From Gymnorhina tibicen (lineage: Eukaryota > Chordata > Aves > Passeriformes > Artamidae), in assembly GCA_013399875.1 (NCBI GenBank), contig VXAZ01007996.1:620001-684000 (forward strand): a stretch of 64,000 bases of DNA, given 5' to 3'. The position numbers were made by a program, and so were the translations under genes. Under the pieces are notes generated by a model. That model searched no databases. It was given only the letters and a program-made list of their open reading frames with translations, and had not been told where the DNA came from. Positions 38,301-50,800 of this stretch are shown piece after piece; positions within the stretch are counted from its first letter, which is position 1; the number at the start of each line of letters is the position of its first letter.

Positions 38301-41300
38301 TGTATTCATGTTAATTACAATTTGATTTTTTTCTGTTGGATTCCTAGAATTTTTAGTTTTGATTGCAATTAGCTCAAGGCCAGCCCTGTAGTACCTTGGC
38401 TTCTGACTCAATCAGGCATCTCAGATAATGTACCAACCTCTAAGTGCTCCTAATTTTCTGAAGTTAGGCACCAAAACTCCTCATGCAGCTAATCTGAGAG
38501 AGGAATGTGTGCCCCCGTAATGAGTGGGGAGGAAGGTTTAACTGTGATTAGAGATAGCCAAAAGGAAGTGCTGTGCAGAGTTTAATCCTATTACTGCCAC
38601 ACCTGTTTACCAGATAATTTTATAAAAGGTAGAAAGTGCAAGCTGCAGTAAAATATTTTTAAATACTATGCAAATAATTTTTTTTTAATAAACAAAATCA
38701 CTATAATCTGAAATAATTCCTCCCTTGGCATAGCAATTAATTAGAGATGTCTTTGTGGTTGTATACAAATATAAGGAATAGTTTAAAATTAGTCCTTAAA
38801 ATATCGTATCTCTAAAGTTTCTTTTGTCATTAAAATGACTTCCATTTAAACCATGCCTTTGAGAAATGCCTGTACAAGGTTTCTAGCTTAATGAAATAGC
38901 TGAGAAAATATCAGACTTTTTACTTTGGAAGCTGGAATGTACATTTTTATTTAATCCCTCTGTAACTACGAAAAGAAATTATGCAGATGGGATAAATTTC
39001 TGGAATATTTGCAAGCACTGTACCTACTGATACAAAGTGTGCTGAAAGGGAAGTTTGTTGTTTTTCACAGACTGATTTTAAACAAAATACTACGTTACTG
39101 TTTTGCCCTTCAGTGAGGGACTTTTTGGTAAGGCAGCGAAGCTAAGAGCCCAGTGGCTGATATTACACATTTATCTGTGAAAATGAAATTTAACACACAC
39201 ATTTGCCTAATACAAAACACAGCATAAAAAGGGGAAAAAATGTAGACAGATGTTTTTCTTCTCTGTGTGTAGCCATGCACATGCTAAGTGGTAGTGAGGC
39301 TTGCTGTTTTAAATTGTTATTCTGTGTATGTGTAAGTCTGGGGACTCATCAGTGGCACTTACATTCAAGCAAAGAGAGGAAATTTTGAGTAGAATAAGAA
39401 TTCCCTAAATATGTACATTTTTATGTTTTCATAGTCTCTATAGTTATTGTACTGTAAGAAAAAGCAGAAGACGTTTCTTCTGAACAGTCCTCAGGCACAC
39501 TGTATGTTAAATATACTTTTTTAGCTACAGTGTACTTTGATGCTTTCATGACTCAGTTCTGGTAACTCTGGCAACCTGTTGTCCATTTACCAACAGTGGT
39601 GCTTGATCCCGTGATATTCACCTGTTTACCTTGATTTATGCCTATATTGGGAGCTCTTTGAGGCAGGACTTGTTTTTTACTTCTGTGTCTGTAAGACACT
39701 TGGTGCTGAGGAAATGAAATTGGACCTTTTAACTGGTACTTAAAGGTGCTGCCATTTCCTGGGTGCTGCCATTCCAATGCTGTGCCAAACTAGGGATGTT
39801 TTAGTTTGTGCACATTTGATATTCAAAGTTGCACTTCAACTGGTGTTTCTGGTTTTTTCACTCATAAAAGCTTGAGTTGCTAATCAGGCAGTCATAATTT
39901 TGTAATAATTGCCCCTAAAATGAGGTCTGCTTGATTTTTATTTTTTTTAATGATTGTAATTTTGTTCTTGGCTATGAAATGTGAATGCCCTTTTCTATTT
40001 TAATTGAAATGGAGGTGGGACAAACTACTTGAAATAAGTCATCTGTCCCTGCAAAGATGTTTGACAGCTGTATATAACCATATACAGAGTTGTGTAGTGA
40101 ACATAACAGTCAGATGTTTTGCAGGAGTTGTGAAAGAATGGGCTATTTCAGTCTTTCTTCTTAGCACTACTCAGATGCAGCAGAGTCATTGGCAGGCATA
40201 ACATTTTTGTAATTCCATGAACTCGATGTCTTGAGAGTGTGAGTAAGCCCCAGAACACAGAACTCATTTATTTTCTTTGTCTTAAATTTACCCAATGATC
40301 TGACCAGTGAGCTGATGATTAACTGAGACAGTAAAAGATGCTGGATTTTTGTGTGATCAGTGTGTGTATTTCAGAGCAAAACATGTGGCCCACCATCTCC
40401 TGATAGCTCATTCAAGTGAGAAATGCTCCTGCATGTGATCCTTAGTATCTGAGGATAACACAATGCTGCCTTGTTCAGGGTGGGAACGCTTAGCCCATGT
40501 AAATGCATAAAACAAACCAGACACCAATTGTTTAGTGAGACTTAAACATGCAGGAATTGTTATAGCACTCCAAAATGCATCACAGACATTCACCCACGTG
40601 GTATTTGTCACCTTTACTTACGATTATCAAATATATGTAAAACTGTTTCTTGCTTTCGAAAGACTTCAGTTTGCTTTGTAAAGAAATGTGATAGGCTGCT
40701 GTCCTGCTGGTGTGGGGAAGTGTTCTTCTCATGTCATAAATAGCTCTTATTTAGCAGAATGGCAAGAAGTACTTGTTGACAGTACTATCTTTTAGAACTA
40801 GAACTTTTAAACTCTGACTAGTGTTGGCTTTAATTAGAAGATCTGAAGCAAGTTACAAATACTGCTTTTGTAGCTGCATTTCATCTGTTGGCGTGTTTAC
40901 ATTTTAAAGCTGGGGTTCTTTTTGAGTAAATAATTTTTTAAATCTACTACATAGCTTAGTTGGAAAAGATACTTTTTTAAAATGTAGCTTATGGCTTCAT
41001 ATTACTGTCTTCAAATAAAATCATGTAATTTTTTTTTTTTTAACGTGGGGGTTTATAGCAGTAGAAATCTGATTTTAAAAATCTTTATGCTAGGTGAGAC
41101 ATTTGAAATTTTGTTTAGACTCACTTGTTATATTAAAGTTTTAGAAAACCCTCAGTTTTTATCAAGGTGGAACTGTTCAGAGTTTGTACATGGTAATGAA
41201 GAGTCATGACATATCTTTGCAGGGGTGTTTTGGTTGGGGTTTTTTTTTGTAATAAATTGTACCATCCCTTAGCATCAGGATTTCAGATAGTAATTCAACA

Positions 41301-41313
41301 GCTAAGTCTAAAT
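35386..41313. other. Non-coding sequence, no supported gene
   Basis: AT-rich unique DNA. The patch at 38350-38640 is balanced in composition, with factor-like sites (CTAATTTTC, TTTAATCC, CACACCTG), and might be a conserved element. An A/T-dominated block at 38041-38215 is listed separately. Open frames here are short and unrecognised. Confidence 0.65.
38041..38215. repeat. AT-rich block with repeated forkhead-like sites
   Basis: AAATATTTAC occurs at 38070-38079 and again at 38081-38090, and its reverse complement GTAAATATTT lies at 38166-38175. The core TATTTAC fits the forkhead consensus TRTTTRY. The block is almost entirely A and T and might act as a matrix-attachment-like or easily unwound segment. 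The sites are certain; the function is inference. Confidence 0.5.
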
Positions 41314-41407
41314 AAGTTGAGTTGGAAGGGACCCACAAGGATCATTGAGTCCAGCTCCTGGCCCTGCACAGCACCATCCCCAAGAATCACCATTTGCCTG
41401 GGAGTGT
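41314..41407 (-). mobile_element. CR1 LINE 3'-end fragment, minus strand
   Basis: Read on the plus strand, the segment starts GAGTTGGAAGGGACCCACAA and continues with a TCATTGAGTCCAGCTCCTGG-type motif. This is the reverse complement of the CR1 3' untranslated region. The element's own 3' end is therefore at the low coordinate and it is truncated after about 95 bases. It is the same 3'-end subtype as the copy at 47291-47540. Confidence 0.88.
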
Positions 41408-41422
41408 GTGTATATATATATA
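41404..41422. repeat. Short (TG)n(TA)n microsatellite
   Basis: About three GT units are followed by six TA units, directly at the truncated 5' edge of the minus-strand CR1 fragment. Confidence 0.8.
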
Positions 41423-41424
41423 TT

Positions 41425-44400
41425 TAAATAATGTCTGCCACTTACGACGTTCTGTGTATCATAAAGTAAATCCTGTGCATAGCTGTGTTTCATTCTTCTG
41501 ATGGCTTTATTTCAGCCATTGTTCATGACTTCATCAAGACTTTAATATTTTCCTCAAAGCTGGTAGCACTATTTGTACAGTCCTATAGTGTAATTTTAGC
41601 TCACTAAATAACTTTCCCTCAGGCAAGTACGATCAAAGTGCTTTGTGCCTTTAGTTATTGTCAGTAAGCAGGACAGTTGCTACTGGAGTCTTTGGTAAGG
41701 GATGATTTATGATGTTTTGCTGGAAGGCACACAGGCTATCTTTGTCTCTTGAGACGTGGGGAACTCCCTCATCACTTAAGACAATTTCTAAGTATCATAC
41801 TTTATTAGCATCTGCATGTATTCGCTCTGTGTCAGTATCTGGAGTTAAGTATCACGACGAAAGCTCTTTGTGTTTTTTCTATTTTCCCCTAATTGTTTGT
41901 TCTATTAAACTAACTTTTGGTGTAAAAAATGAACGAGAAGATTCAGAAGTTAATGAGTCTAAAGCAACATCTGTTAGAAGGACGTTCATTACCATACATT
42001 TCCAGGGAAATTAGAACATAAGGCAAGACAGCTGATGAAGAGACTCTTTGGCTTGAGCAAATGAATAACGTGGCCCAGGACAGAGGATCAGCTTTTCAGT
42101 CAGATCATAATAAGCAATGCATTGTTTTTGGCAGTTAACCCCAGATGCTAAGCTGCTGTCAACTGCGTTGTTCTGTCCTTTTCTCATGCCAATGTAATAT
42201 GTTCATCCTGGCAGGATCCACTTTTCCTGTTGTTTTTTCAAGGCACCAAATCCAGTACATTATATCCAGTGGGCTTAAAAAAATACCTGTCCCTTGTCTA
42301 GAATCTAAAGTGATTTCCAGTCTAAAGTTAAATTTCTTAAATCAACTTCATGTCACGCTGTAAAATCTAGTGAATAGGAAAAGAAAGGGTGGTGTCTTCT
42401 GTATTTAAAAAAAGACATTCTCCAGGTTTTTTTTGCATAATGTATCTTTTTATTTCTCCCTCTCTCGCTTTATGAAACTATGATAGTTAAGAATGCATTT
42501 TGTACAAGTGGTTTTAGACACACAAAACAAGCTTTTATACAACAGGCACTCAGGTGAAAAAGGTAATTGCAACAATACTTTTCACACAGTGAAACTTAAA
42601 GCACATTTATTAATCAGTAAGGCCCAGATTTACTGTTCTGCAGCCAGTACTTGTATTCTGACATGACAAACAACATATAATGAAATAAATGTAAATCTCT
42701 AGACACATCTGGTAATTGTAATGAAGAGACAAGAGTCACTCCTGAAATTCTCATTGATGCTTGTCCTCCATTACAGCACTGATTGGCTTAACATCTCTGT
42801 GGTAATAAAGAGTTGTTTAAGTTTCTGAAAATTTGTCAAACACTTTTTAAATCACAGACTAGACATGCCATGAGAAGTTGCATAGAACCAATACAAACAA
42901 AAGTGCTCTGAAGGGAGGTTGTGGTGTGGTTTTAAATCAGTCTGGTCATGGGGAGAGTAGGGAGTAATGGTCTCTATAAAATAATTTTTTCTCTATAATT
43001 TGGAATAAGGGGACGTTTAAAGCAAAATTTTGGAAAATTCACAGCATGCTTTTAAAAACACAAATTTGTATGTAAATTGACTTTACATCTTTTGACTGTA
43101 GCTGGTTCTATAAGGTGGAAAGTTGACGGGAGATGAAGAAAAATGTGCCAAAGAAGGGGATACCAGAAAAGATGAGTCTGTGTATGGCAGCCCAATGTTA
43201 TCTGTAATCGCACCTGTGGGTTAGGAAGCAGGAGAATACTGATCCTTTCCTGTATAAACTAAAAGCCTTCTGTGTGTTCTGGTATTCCTCACCACCTGAT
43301 GCCTCTCCCAGGTCTCCTGGCTGTCCTCTTTTAGTCCAACCTTGAACTCCGAGCTTGAACAAGTTTCCCATATTTTGCTCCTGAGCATAAATACTCTTTT
43401 ACTGATAAACATGTGATGTGTTTCTTTGATTGTTATTGGATAGAGTAAAATTGTTCCCATTTGTTTTGAAGTTGGTTTAGCGTACCCTGGCTCAGTGCTT
43501 ATAATTTCTTTATGATCAGCCTGATCCATTTTGCTTCATTTTCAGAACTGGATATGTTTCTTTAATTTTAGAGGCATCAAACTCAGTTTCCAGGGCTGTG
43601 CAGAGCAATTAGAATGGGAGTTTTCAGGACAATTATTTCTTGATGTTTCTCTGCTCTGCTGAATAATAGACTCAGATGTTATCACCCAGTGGTGGTGTTA
43701 GCACTCTGCATGTTCATTTTCACTTACATATAATTATTAAATCTTAAAGTACTTTTAAAGATGAGTCTCAAAGCTAGTGTATACTCATGCTGAAAAAATG
43801 GTTGGTTATTAAAATAATATTTTTTTGTGCTAGATCCAGTTCTATCTCCCATAGTTTTAATAGTTGCTATTCTTTTTTAATTCCTGAATTTCTGTTTTCC
43901 CTCTTTTGTTCAAAGGATTACTTAATGGGAATAGTGACCACGTAAGCAATTTACTCGCTCTTACAATTCACCTTGAGGATATATTTCAATAAGTTTAAAG
44001 AAATGTTGATATCCATTGTGAAGGAGCAAAAGCAGACCAGTAATGTTTGCATTTAAGAGTAGAGTTACTTTTGAAAATGAATCTGTCAAAATCTCAAACT
44101 CAGATGAAATACTTGAAAAACGTAATCTCATGAGTCACAAGGTTTCTGTAGTTGCATCTTCCTTCCTGCAATAGTTATTCTTTTGGGAATGTCATTATTG
44201 GCTCATAATAGAGTCCAAGTTCAGTGTTATATTCAAAATTCAATATAGATGAATACTTGTTTAGCTCTGTCAGTACAATAAATACATTTGGGTAATGGTT
44301 ACCATCACACTTCAATATAAAATAACATCTACCTTCTGTTTTCAGTGTTTTCAAGAAATTACATAAACGTAGCGTGTCAGTATGTGGAACTTGTGATGAT

Positions 44401-47290
44401 GTATTTTACCTGAATATGTTCTTAGTAACTTAGGAAATTGCTGATCCAGGGATAGTTCATTATGTTTTGAATTCAGAGATGTCCTTTAAAGGCAGCAAAT
44501 AAAGATCTTGGGAAGGCAAAGGGAAATGATTCAATATTTCTACTTTTGGAAAAGTACAGAGACAACACCAGATTTCTTTTTTACCAATCCAGAACCTTCA
44601 GGGAGACTTTGGGTCCAGAAAATAGCAGTTGAGCAGTAATGGTAATTACTACTTCTGTTTTAGTTTGAGGTAAAATTAGTTTTGCAGTTATAGGAAAAAA
44701 CATTTCTTTTAATGGATGTTAGTAATTTACAGTCTGTTGTCTGTGAGTGTGGCTTTTGTTTGGCTGCATTTTTCTTATCCTGATACCACCTTTTTTTGAT
44801 GGTAAATTGGAATTCTCTTATAAAGAGACATTATTCCATTGAGGTTAGTAGTAGTTCAGGCATTTATACCTAAAGAGATTTTCATCCTCTTTACTGTCAC
44901 TTTATAGCAATGTTCAGTGTATCTGGTAATGGTGTTTTCTGAAGGCAGACTGAGAATTGTAATAGGAGCTGCATTATATAGCTAAATGCTTCTTTTTTTT
45001 GAATGCCTGAATGCCTCATTCAGATTATCTTTACTCTTCATCAAAAATTAAAAATTATAATATAAACTCTGTGGACCATAAACCCCTCTTTGCTCTGTTT
45101 GTACAACAGCTAATGCAGAGAAGTCCTGGCTCATGGCTTTTAGGCAATAAAGTGTATATAAAAGAAATAATATAATTAAATTCAACTTTAAAGCGAGTAG
45201 ATGATGTGCAGTCAACATCCGTGAGGAGGGGCTTTGTTAGCAGACATGTTAGGTGAAATGGAAGTTACTTTCATTTTATTAGAACTATGTTTCTCTTGCC
45301 TTCACACATTGCTTCTCATTCTGCTGTTGAGGCAAAACTAATGAAAAAGAACAAATGATAATGTACAGTGGAGATCAGCAGAAACTGTAATCATTTGGCT
45401 TTGCCAAAGTAAAAAGTACTGACTTATTATTGGAGCTCTAGTCTGTTCCTTTTTCTGATGCCTGCCTTTGTATTAGTACCCTAGTTTTTGAAAAGTAGGA
45501 GGCTCTGATGCTGATTGTTATGCTACTTTTATAAATACTCACTTCTCTTTTTTTAATTTGCAAATATGTGAGTGAGGAATGCCTTTGTGCATTGTAATTG
45601 TCCTTTCCTCCTCCGATTTCTTTTGAATCACTGTTTCACACAAAGTACTCTAGAGTTTGGCTATATAAATACTGATTGTCCCACAAAATGGATGGTACAA
45701 GGGCACACCATCCATGTTACTGTTATTAAAGTTCTTCACACGGCTCCATAATATGAATGTAATTCAACTTGTTCCTCAATAACATGGGGGCATCTGCACC
45801 TTCATGGCAGAGTTCACACCCATTCCCAAAGTGAAGGCAGATGCAAATTAATCTTTTTTTCAGAGTTATGGTTTCAGAGTACTGGCAGGGGAACCAGTCA
45901 CCTGCTTTTGTGTAACATGTTGTAAAATGAGGAGGCCTTCAATTTGATTTCATCTCTTTTGCCTGCTAATGCTTGATGTAGCACATCCCTTGATAAGCAC
46001 ATGTGCACTGTGCTTGATTCAGTGTCTAAAAGCAATGTTTATTTCTTGGTTGCATATAAAAATGGTGTTGTTTTTCCATCCCTGCAAGCAGCAAATTCTG
46101 ACATATAAGCCTTTATTTGTTGTGTTGCTGTAGCAGCCTTGGTCTTGGTAGAAACACGTAGGCTGCTGTTAGAAGGTAGGATCATCCACTGAGACCTCTC
46201 TCCATTAGGAATTTGCTGGTGGTAATACACAGGATGGAAAAACTCAGATTCTGAACCACTGGCTCAGAGATAATCAGCAGGCAGATCAAAAACTTGCAGA
46301 ATAAATTGGAGAACAGCACTAGTATGCTGAGCTGTTATCAAAAGCCACGGACCCTGAATAAATGTTTCACAGGATAATGTCAGAGGCAAGGATCGTGTCA
46401 CGTTTAAGAACATGTCCCAGTTGGCTTCTCTGTACCGTGAGTGCTGGATTTTAAATGCTTGTAGTTTTTTAAAGCATTTGCTATAAAAATTGGTGAGGAG
46501 ATTTTTACTCATCCCATGATATTATGTTTGCCTTTTATTGAAGATATGCAGGGAAAGTAGAACTAGCTTGTCTTCCTTATTTGCATAGGAATTCTTCTGT
46601 TTGTGCTAGTTGTAAGTTTCTATCTGAGCAGTAAATTAATACCTGAGATCGTTGTTCTTCAGCTACTTTTTAGCCCCTTTTTTGGCTTTACACTTTATGT
46701 GCTACTTTAATATAGAGACATCTACCCGTACATATATTTATTTGACTTAATTTATCAGCATTCTTAAAATCCACATAGTTTTTGCCCCACCTAGGAAAAA
46801 AAACAGATTAAATTTCCTAAAATGTTATTTTCTTTGGAGAGTTAGTGCTCTGTGTGTGTATATCTGTATGCATTGAGTAATATTTACTGCTGTGGTATGG
46901 CATGCAGATGGATCCTGGAAAAAGCTTTGTCATTCCAGAAATCGTCTGTATATTTTCATTGTTTTTATTTCCTATTTGAGCATTATCCATGAAGAAGAAA
47001 ATATTATGATTTTTTATTATTTACAAGTATTTTCTCACAGTAGTTGCAGGAGAAGAATGGGAAATTCTAGCTTTTCTATTTTTATCAAGCCATTCTTATG
47101 ATGGTGATTAAATCTACTTTTTTGTTGTGAGTACACCACCAGCATGGTCCAACAGGCAGCTCTCAAGTGAGATCAAACAAAGGATGCTCTTCTTGTAATC
47201 TCTATGCCTAAATTGAGGGAAGATTTGCTGAACCAACCCAAACAGTGTACCATGACTGAGTGCACAGCTTGGACTCCTTGTACCATCCAT
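41425..47290. other. Non-coding sequence, no supported gene
   Basis: AT-rich unique DNA. The frames at 41709-42014 plus and 43221-43529 minus, each just over 100 codons, lack domains or credible flanking splice sites. No further repeat recognised. Confidence 0.65.
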
Positions 47291-47540
47291 AAAGGCCTGA
47301 AGCTGTGTCAGGGAATGTTTAGGTTGGATATCAGGAAAAGATTCATCACCCAGAGCGTGGTTGAGTACTGCAAGTGCTCCCCAGGGCAGTGGTCACAGTC
47401 CCGGGGCTGCCAGAGTTCAAGGAGAGTTTGGAAAAGCACATGGAGGGATTCTTGGGCTGTCCTATGCAGGGTCAGGAGCTGGACTCGATGATCCTTGTGG
47501 GTCTCTTCCAACTTGGGATATTCTGTGATTCCATGATTCT
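47291..47540 (+). mobile_element. CR1 LINE 3'-end fragment, plus strand
   Basis: The first part encodes the last conserved CR1 ORF2 peptide (KGLKLCQGMFRLDIRKRFIT). It is followed by the 3' untranslated region: CCCCAGGGCAGTGGTCACAG, TCAAGGAGAGTTTGGA, GGACTCGATGATCCTTGTGG, and an ATTCTGTGATTCCATGATTC terminus. The copy is 5'-truncated and has no active frame. The 134-codon minus-strand frame over this region (47308-47712) is simply its antisense and is not a gene. Confidence 0.92.
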
Positions 47541-47697
47541 GCCCCTGCTGGCTCTGCATCATGGCTGTGAGGGCGCTGTCGGGAGGTGGAGGTGTGAGGG
47601 AGTGCAGAAAGAGGTGTTCTACACCATTTCTGAAGGAAAGAGCAAAACCGTCCCAAATCTGCCCCTTCTGAGGGAGTAGAGAGAGGGAGGAGCCATC

Positions 47698-47844
47698 ATG
47701 GCAGAAAACCAAGTTCCTGTGTTATCTGCATGGAAGGGAGGGCGGGAGGGACAGCTCAAGGGACGGGGGGAAGGGCTCCTGCCCCCCGAGTTCCCCGTGG
47801 CCACAGGGCTGTACTTGGGTTCCTTCCCACAGTCTGCTCTGTAA
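47698..47844 (+). CDS. Small open frame, 48 codons, unproven
   Basis: An ATG in a near-ideal context (GCCATCATGG, A at -3 and G at +4) opens 48 codons ending in TAA at 47842-47844. The peptide starts MAENQVPVLSAWKGGREG and continues with Gly/Arg-rich then Pro/Leu-rich sequence. The frame passes through the G-quadruplex motif. No signal peptide, membrane segment or known domain is visible. High GC lengthens chance frames, so this may well be spurious. A tract ending CCTTCCCACAG at 47822-47832 also looks like a splice acceptor. Confidence 0.12.
   Translation: MAENQVPVLSAWKGGREGQLKGRGEGLLPPEFPVATGLYLGSFPQSAL
47736..47750 (+). other. Perfect G-quadruplex motif
   Basis: Four GGG runs are separated by single bases (A, C, A). 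This is the most stable class of predicted quadruplex. Further G runs at 47760-47762, 47765-47770 and 47773-47775 extend it. Confidence 0.85.
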
Positions 47845-50800
47845 GCAGCATTAGCTGAGGTCTTGCTACCTATGGATTCTATGCATACAACATTAAATAT
47901 GCTTTAAATCATCTGTTACAGTGCTGGGCAGCTGAGAAATAACCTTGTAAACATTTCCCATTCATTTTTTATTTGTTATTGCTTTTGTTTTGCAGAAACA
48001 TTCTTGTGGTTATAATCTTTCTTGTTGTGTTAGGTTTTTTTTATTAATTTTTCTATAATTTCTCTTCTTCATAGCATTCCCCAATGATTGTATTCACAGT
48101 GGTGTGTTGTAATAAAAATGTACAATATTGTACAGATCGGTATGTGCAGTTTTCAATGATTATAATAATGAATTAATAATTCTTCTATTTCTCTAGCTCC
48201 CTAGATTTGAAATATTTCAAGTATGTTCTTTTGGATAGATTGTAAATTTTTTTTTAACAAAGCATGAAACACTTCTATAACATATAAGCATGTAAATGTT
48301 TTCTAGTTTAATATAAAAATGGAGACAAAAATAAGCCTCACAAAACTATACAACAGAACTGAATTAAATCCCCGAAGTGAGCATGATCAGACAGAAGGGT
48401 GAAATGTCAGGCCTGGTGTAACCCACTTCATTATGCCTCGTTTTCACAGTGCTCACACCACAGTAGATGATCTTAAACATTGTAATTGAATAATTATGAC
48501 TCAGGATGTTCTGCCTTAGGGCATAGTTTCTGCTTTTCCTGATGTGGCAAATAATGTACCATGTCATTCTGCATTAGGAAACACAGCAGCCAAGCTCTCT
48601 GCACTGGTACAATTGCCTGCAGTACCAAGCTAAAGCACAGCCCTCCAAAACCACCTCTGTGGAAATCCAGATATTTAAGGAGACTTTCACATCTCCTAAG
48701 TCTGGTTGATGTCTGCAAAGTTTTGCATCATAGCCTTGGGGTTTTTTTAGCAAAAATAAGAATATGCCCATAAGTAATACGCAGTTGTTTGAGGAGTTTG
48801 TGGCAACTTGGTGTGCAGGTTAGTTTGTTAATGTGGCTAAAAATTGGACCTTTTATTAGAAATTGTATGAAAGTGTTGGAAGAGCATTCTGTATTGAGCC
48901 ACGTGCATATGTGTTTATATGTATATAGTACCATCACTGGTGACATTTCTCTTAAATAAATTTACTTTGAGAAATGCAGCTGAAATGGATGGCCCACATT
49001 AGGGCTGTAGATAAAGGTTTACACTTTGAAAAGTGAATGTAATTTATGTCCAGGTGAAGTGGTGTTAGAAGTCCTTTTTGCATATAGTAAACAGTACCTC
49101 CAGCCTCTTTATTTGCTTCATGACACATCACAGCTTGATTCTTCTGCACTTCTGGTGAGTTTGCCAGTGGCAGCTGAGGTGATGTGAAATGAGTTTGCTT
49201 CTGGACGAGGAGTGCCCCAGGAGAGAAAAATAAAAGAGCTGCTTTGCGCAGCTGAGTCACAGCTACCAATCTGCAGTTTGTATGTTAAAGGGCCAAAACA
49301 TTGTCTGGAAATACAAAATTAGCAAAAAAATCCCAGAGTAAATTCAGTAAACTGCGTCTCATCTCTCATCATGGCTGTGTCTTACTTGACACAATTCAGT
49401 TGTGTTTATTTTCTGCATAACAGTGGATGTAATTCTTTGATGTACAGTAGGATCAGAAACATTTCTGAATGACTTCAGACTATGTATTGCATCAGTAAAA
49501 TCCTTGAAATGCTGGGAGTGATCCCTACACTAAGTGTTTCTCATTGTTTTTTACTAAAGCTAAATAGCATATTTTCATTTTCAAAAATATTGCTTTATCT
49601 AAATATCAGCTTTGTATGAGAATTGAGATATTTCAGGGAGCTTTTCCAATGAGTGGGTGAAAAATAGAAGTATTTTGGTTTGGGCCAGGTGAACATTTAC
49701 CTCTGAAATGTTCAGAAGGTGCTGTAATTCCAGGTCACTGGAGTTCCATTGTGTATTTTGACACTTTTTCAGAAGAGGAAACGGGCTTACAGGTCTCTTG
49801 GCTTGTCCAGCAGTCTGTAGCCAGCATGCTTCTTGAGTTGGCTTTCCAGCTGTATTAAAAAGTCCTGTTCACTCAGCTGAGAAAGCACTGGAATTAAATA
49901 GAATACATGAAATTTGGGACACCTACATGTATGTAAACTGTCTGCATTCGTTCTGTGTAAGGCTTACTTTGACTTGCTAAAAAAGGTCATGTTTTATATG
50001 TTAGGCTTAGCTCAGTGTTTGAAACAACCCACTGTACACCACAGGAAAGAATAATGCCAATACCTTGTCATCCTTTCCTACTTGTAGTTGCAGTAAATGC
50101 TGGTATAACTATTACATGTGCTGGTGTGGCCACTTAAATAACTGTATTCAATATACATTTTACATTAGATTGAAACAAAGAATTTAAAAAATATTTTAGT
50201 TATTCCAAATCAAGCTATTTAGATTGACAGTATAGGTAGTGGATGAAAATGTAAATTCCATGAGATTTAACTGTGTTTTATCCACTCCTAAATACTGTAG
50301 AGTGTTCCTTTTTGCAAATCCCTCTAAGCAGTTAAATATTTTGTGTTGTTAATGGTCAAGAGAAAGGGAATCCAACTGTAGAATAAAATCTACATGTCTC
50401 CATGTTGTCTGTGCATGACTGAAGGCAAAAATATTTTCAGAAACAGAACTTTAAATGTATCAGAAAAACAAATCAGGATTTCTCGTAAAATGAGAACTAA
50501 ACAATGGGGATTTTTCATTGACAAGGTATGGAATGTTGTTCTGGTTTAGCATAACTTGGACCTTGTCAGCCTGAATGCTGTCAACTCATTCTCAGTGTGG
50601 TTCACACTGTGTTTCCTGTTTTCTGAAAACTGGGCAGGACCTGGTTAGGGAAGGACCTGATCTCTGCTGTGTGTGTAAGTGGTTTAGAATGCAGGGACTT
50701 AATAATAATAATTGAGAAACTCAGCTGCAGTGAGCCTTGATTCACTGAAGAAGAAATGAAGAAAAGAGGAGTAAATAGCTCAAGCTGGGCTCCAGCATCT

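Larger units (their letters stand above)
47545..47844 (+). other. GC-rich, CpG-containing segment
   Basis: Directly after the CR1 3' end the sequence becomes GC-rich, with at least seven CpGs and several G runs, then returns to AT-rich DNA after 47845. It contains a perfect quadruplex motif and a small ATG frame, both listed separately. It could be a small CpG island with promoter activity, an unrecognised GC-rich repeat, or an insertion. I see no TATA box. Confidence 0.5.

Noticed and set aside
47308..47712. Longest open frame in the window, 134 codons on the minus strand
   Set aside because: Most of it is antisense to a CR1 3' fragment and the rest crosses a GC-rich segment in which chance frames are long.
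48555..48720. Slight resemblance to a LINE 3' end (GTGGAAATCCAGATATTTAA)
   Set aside because: The resemblance is limited to one short stretch and the flanking parts do not follow CR1/L3 order.
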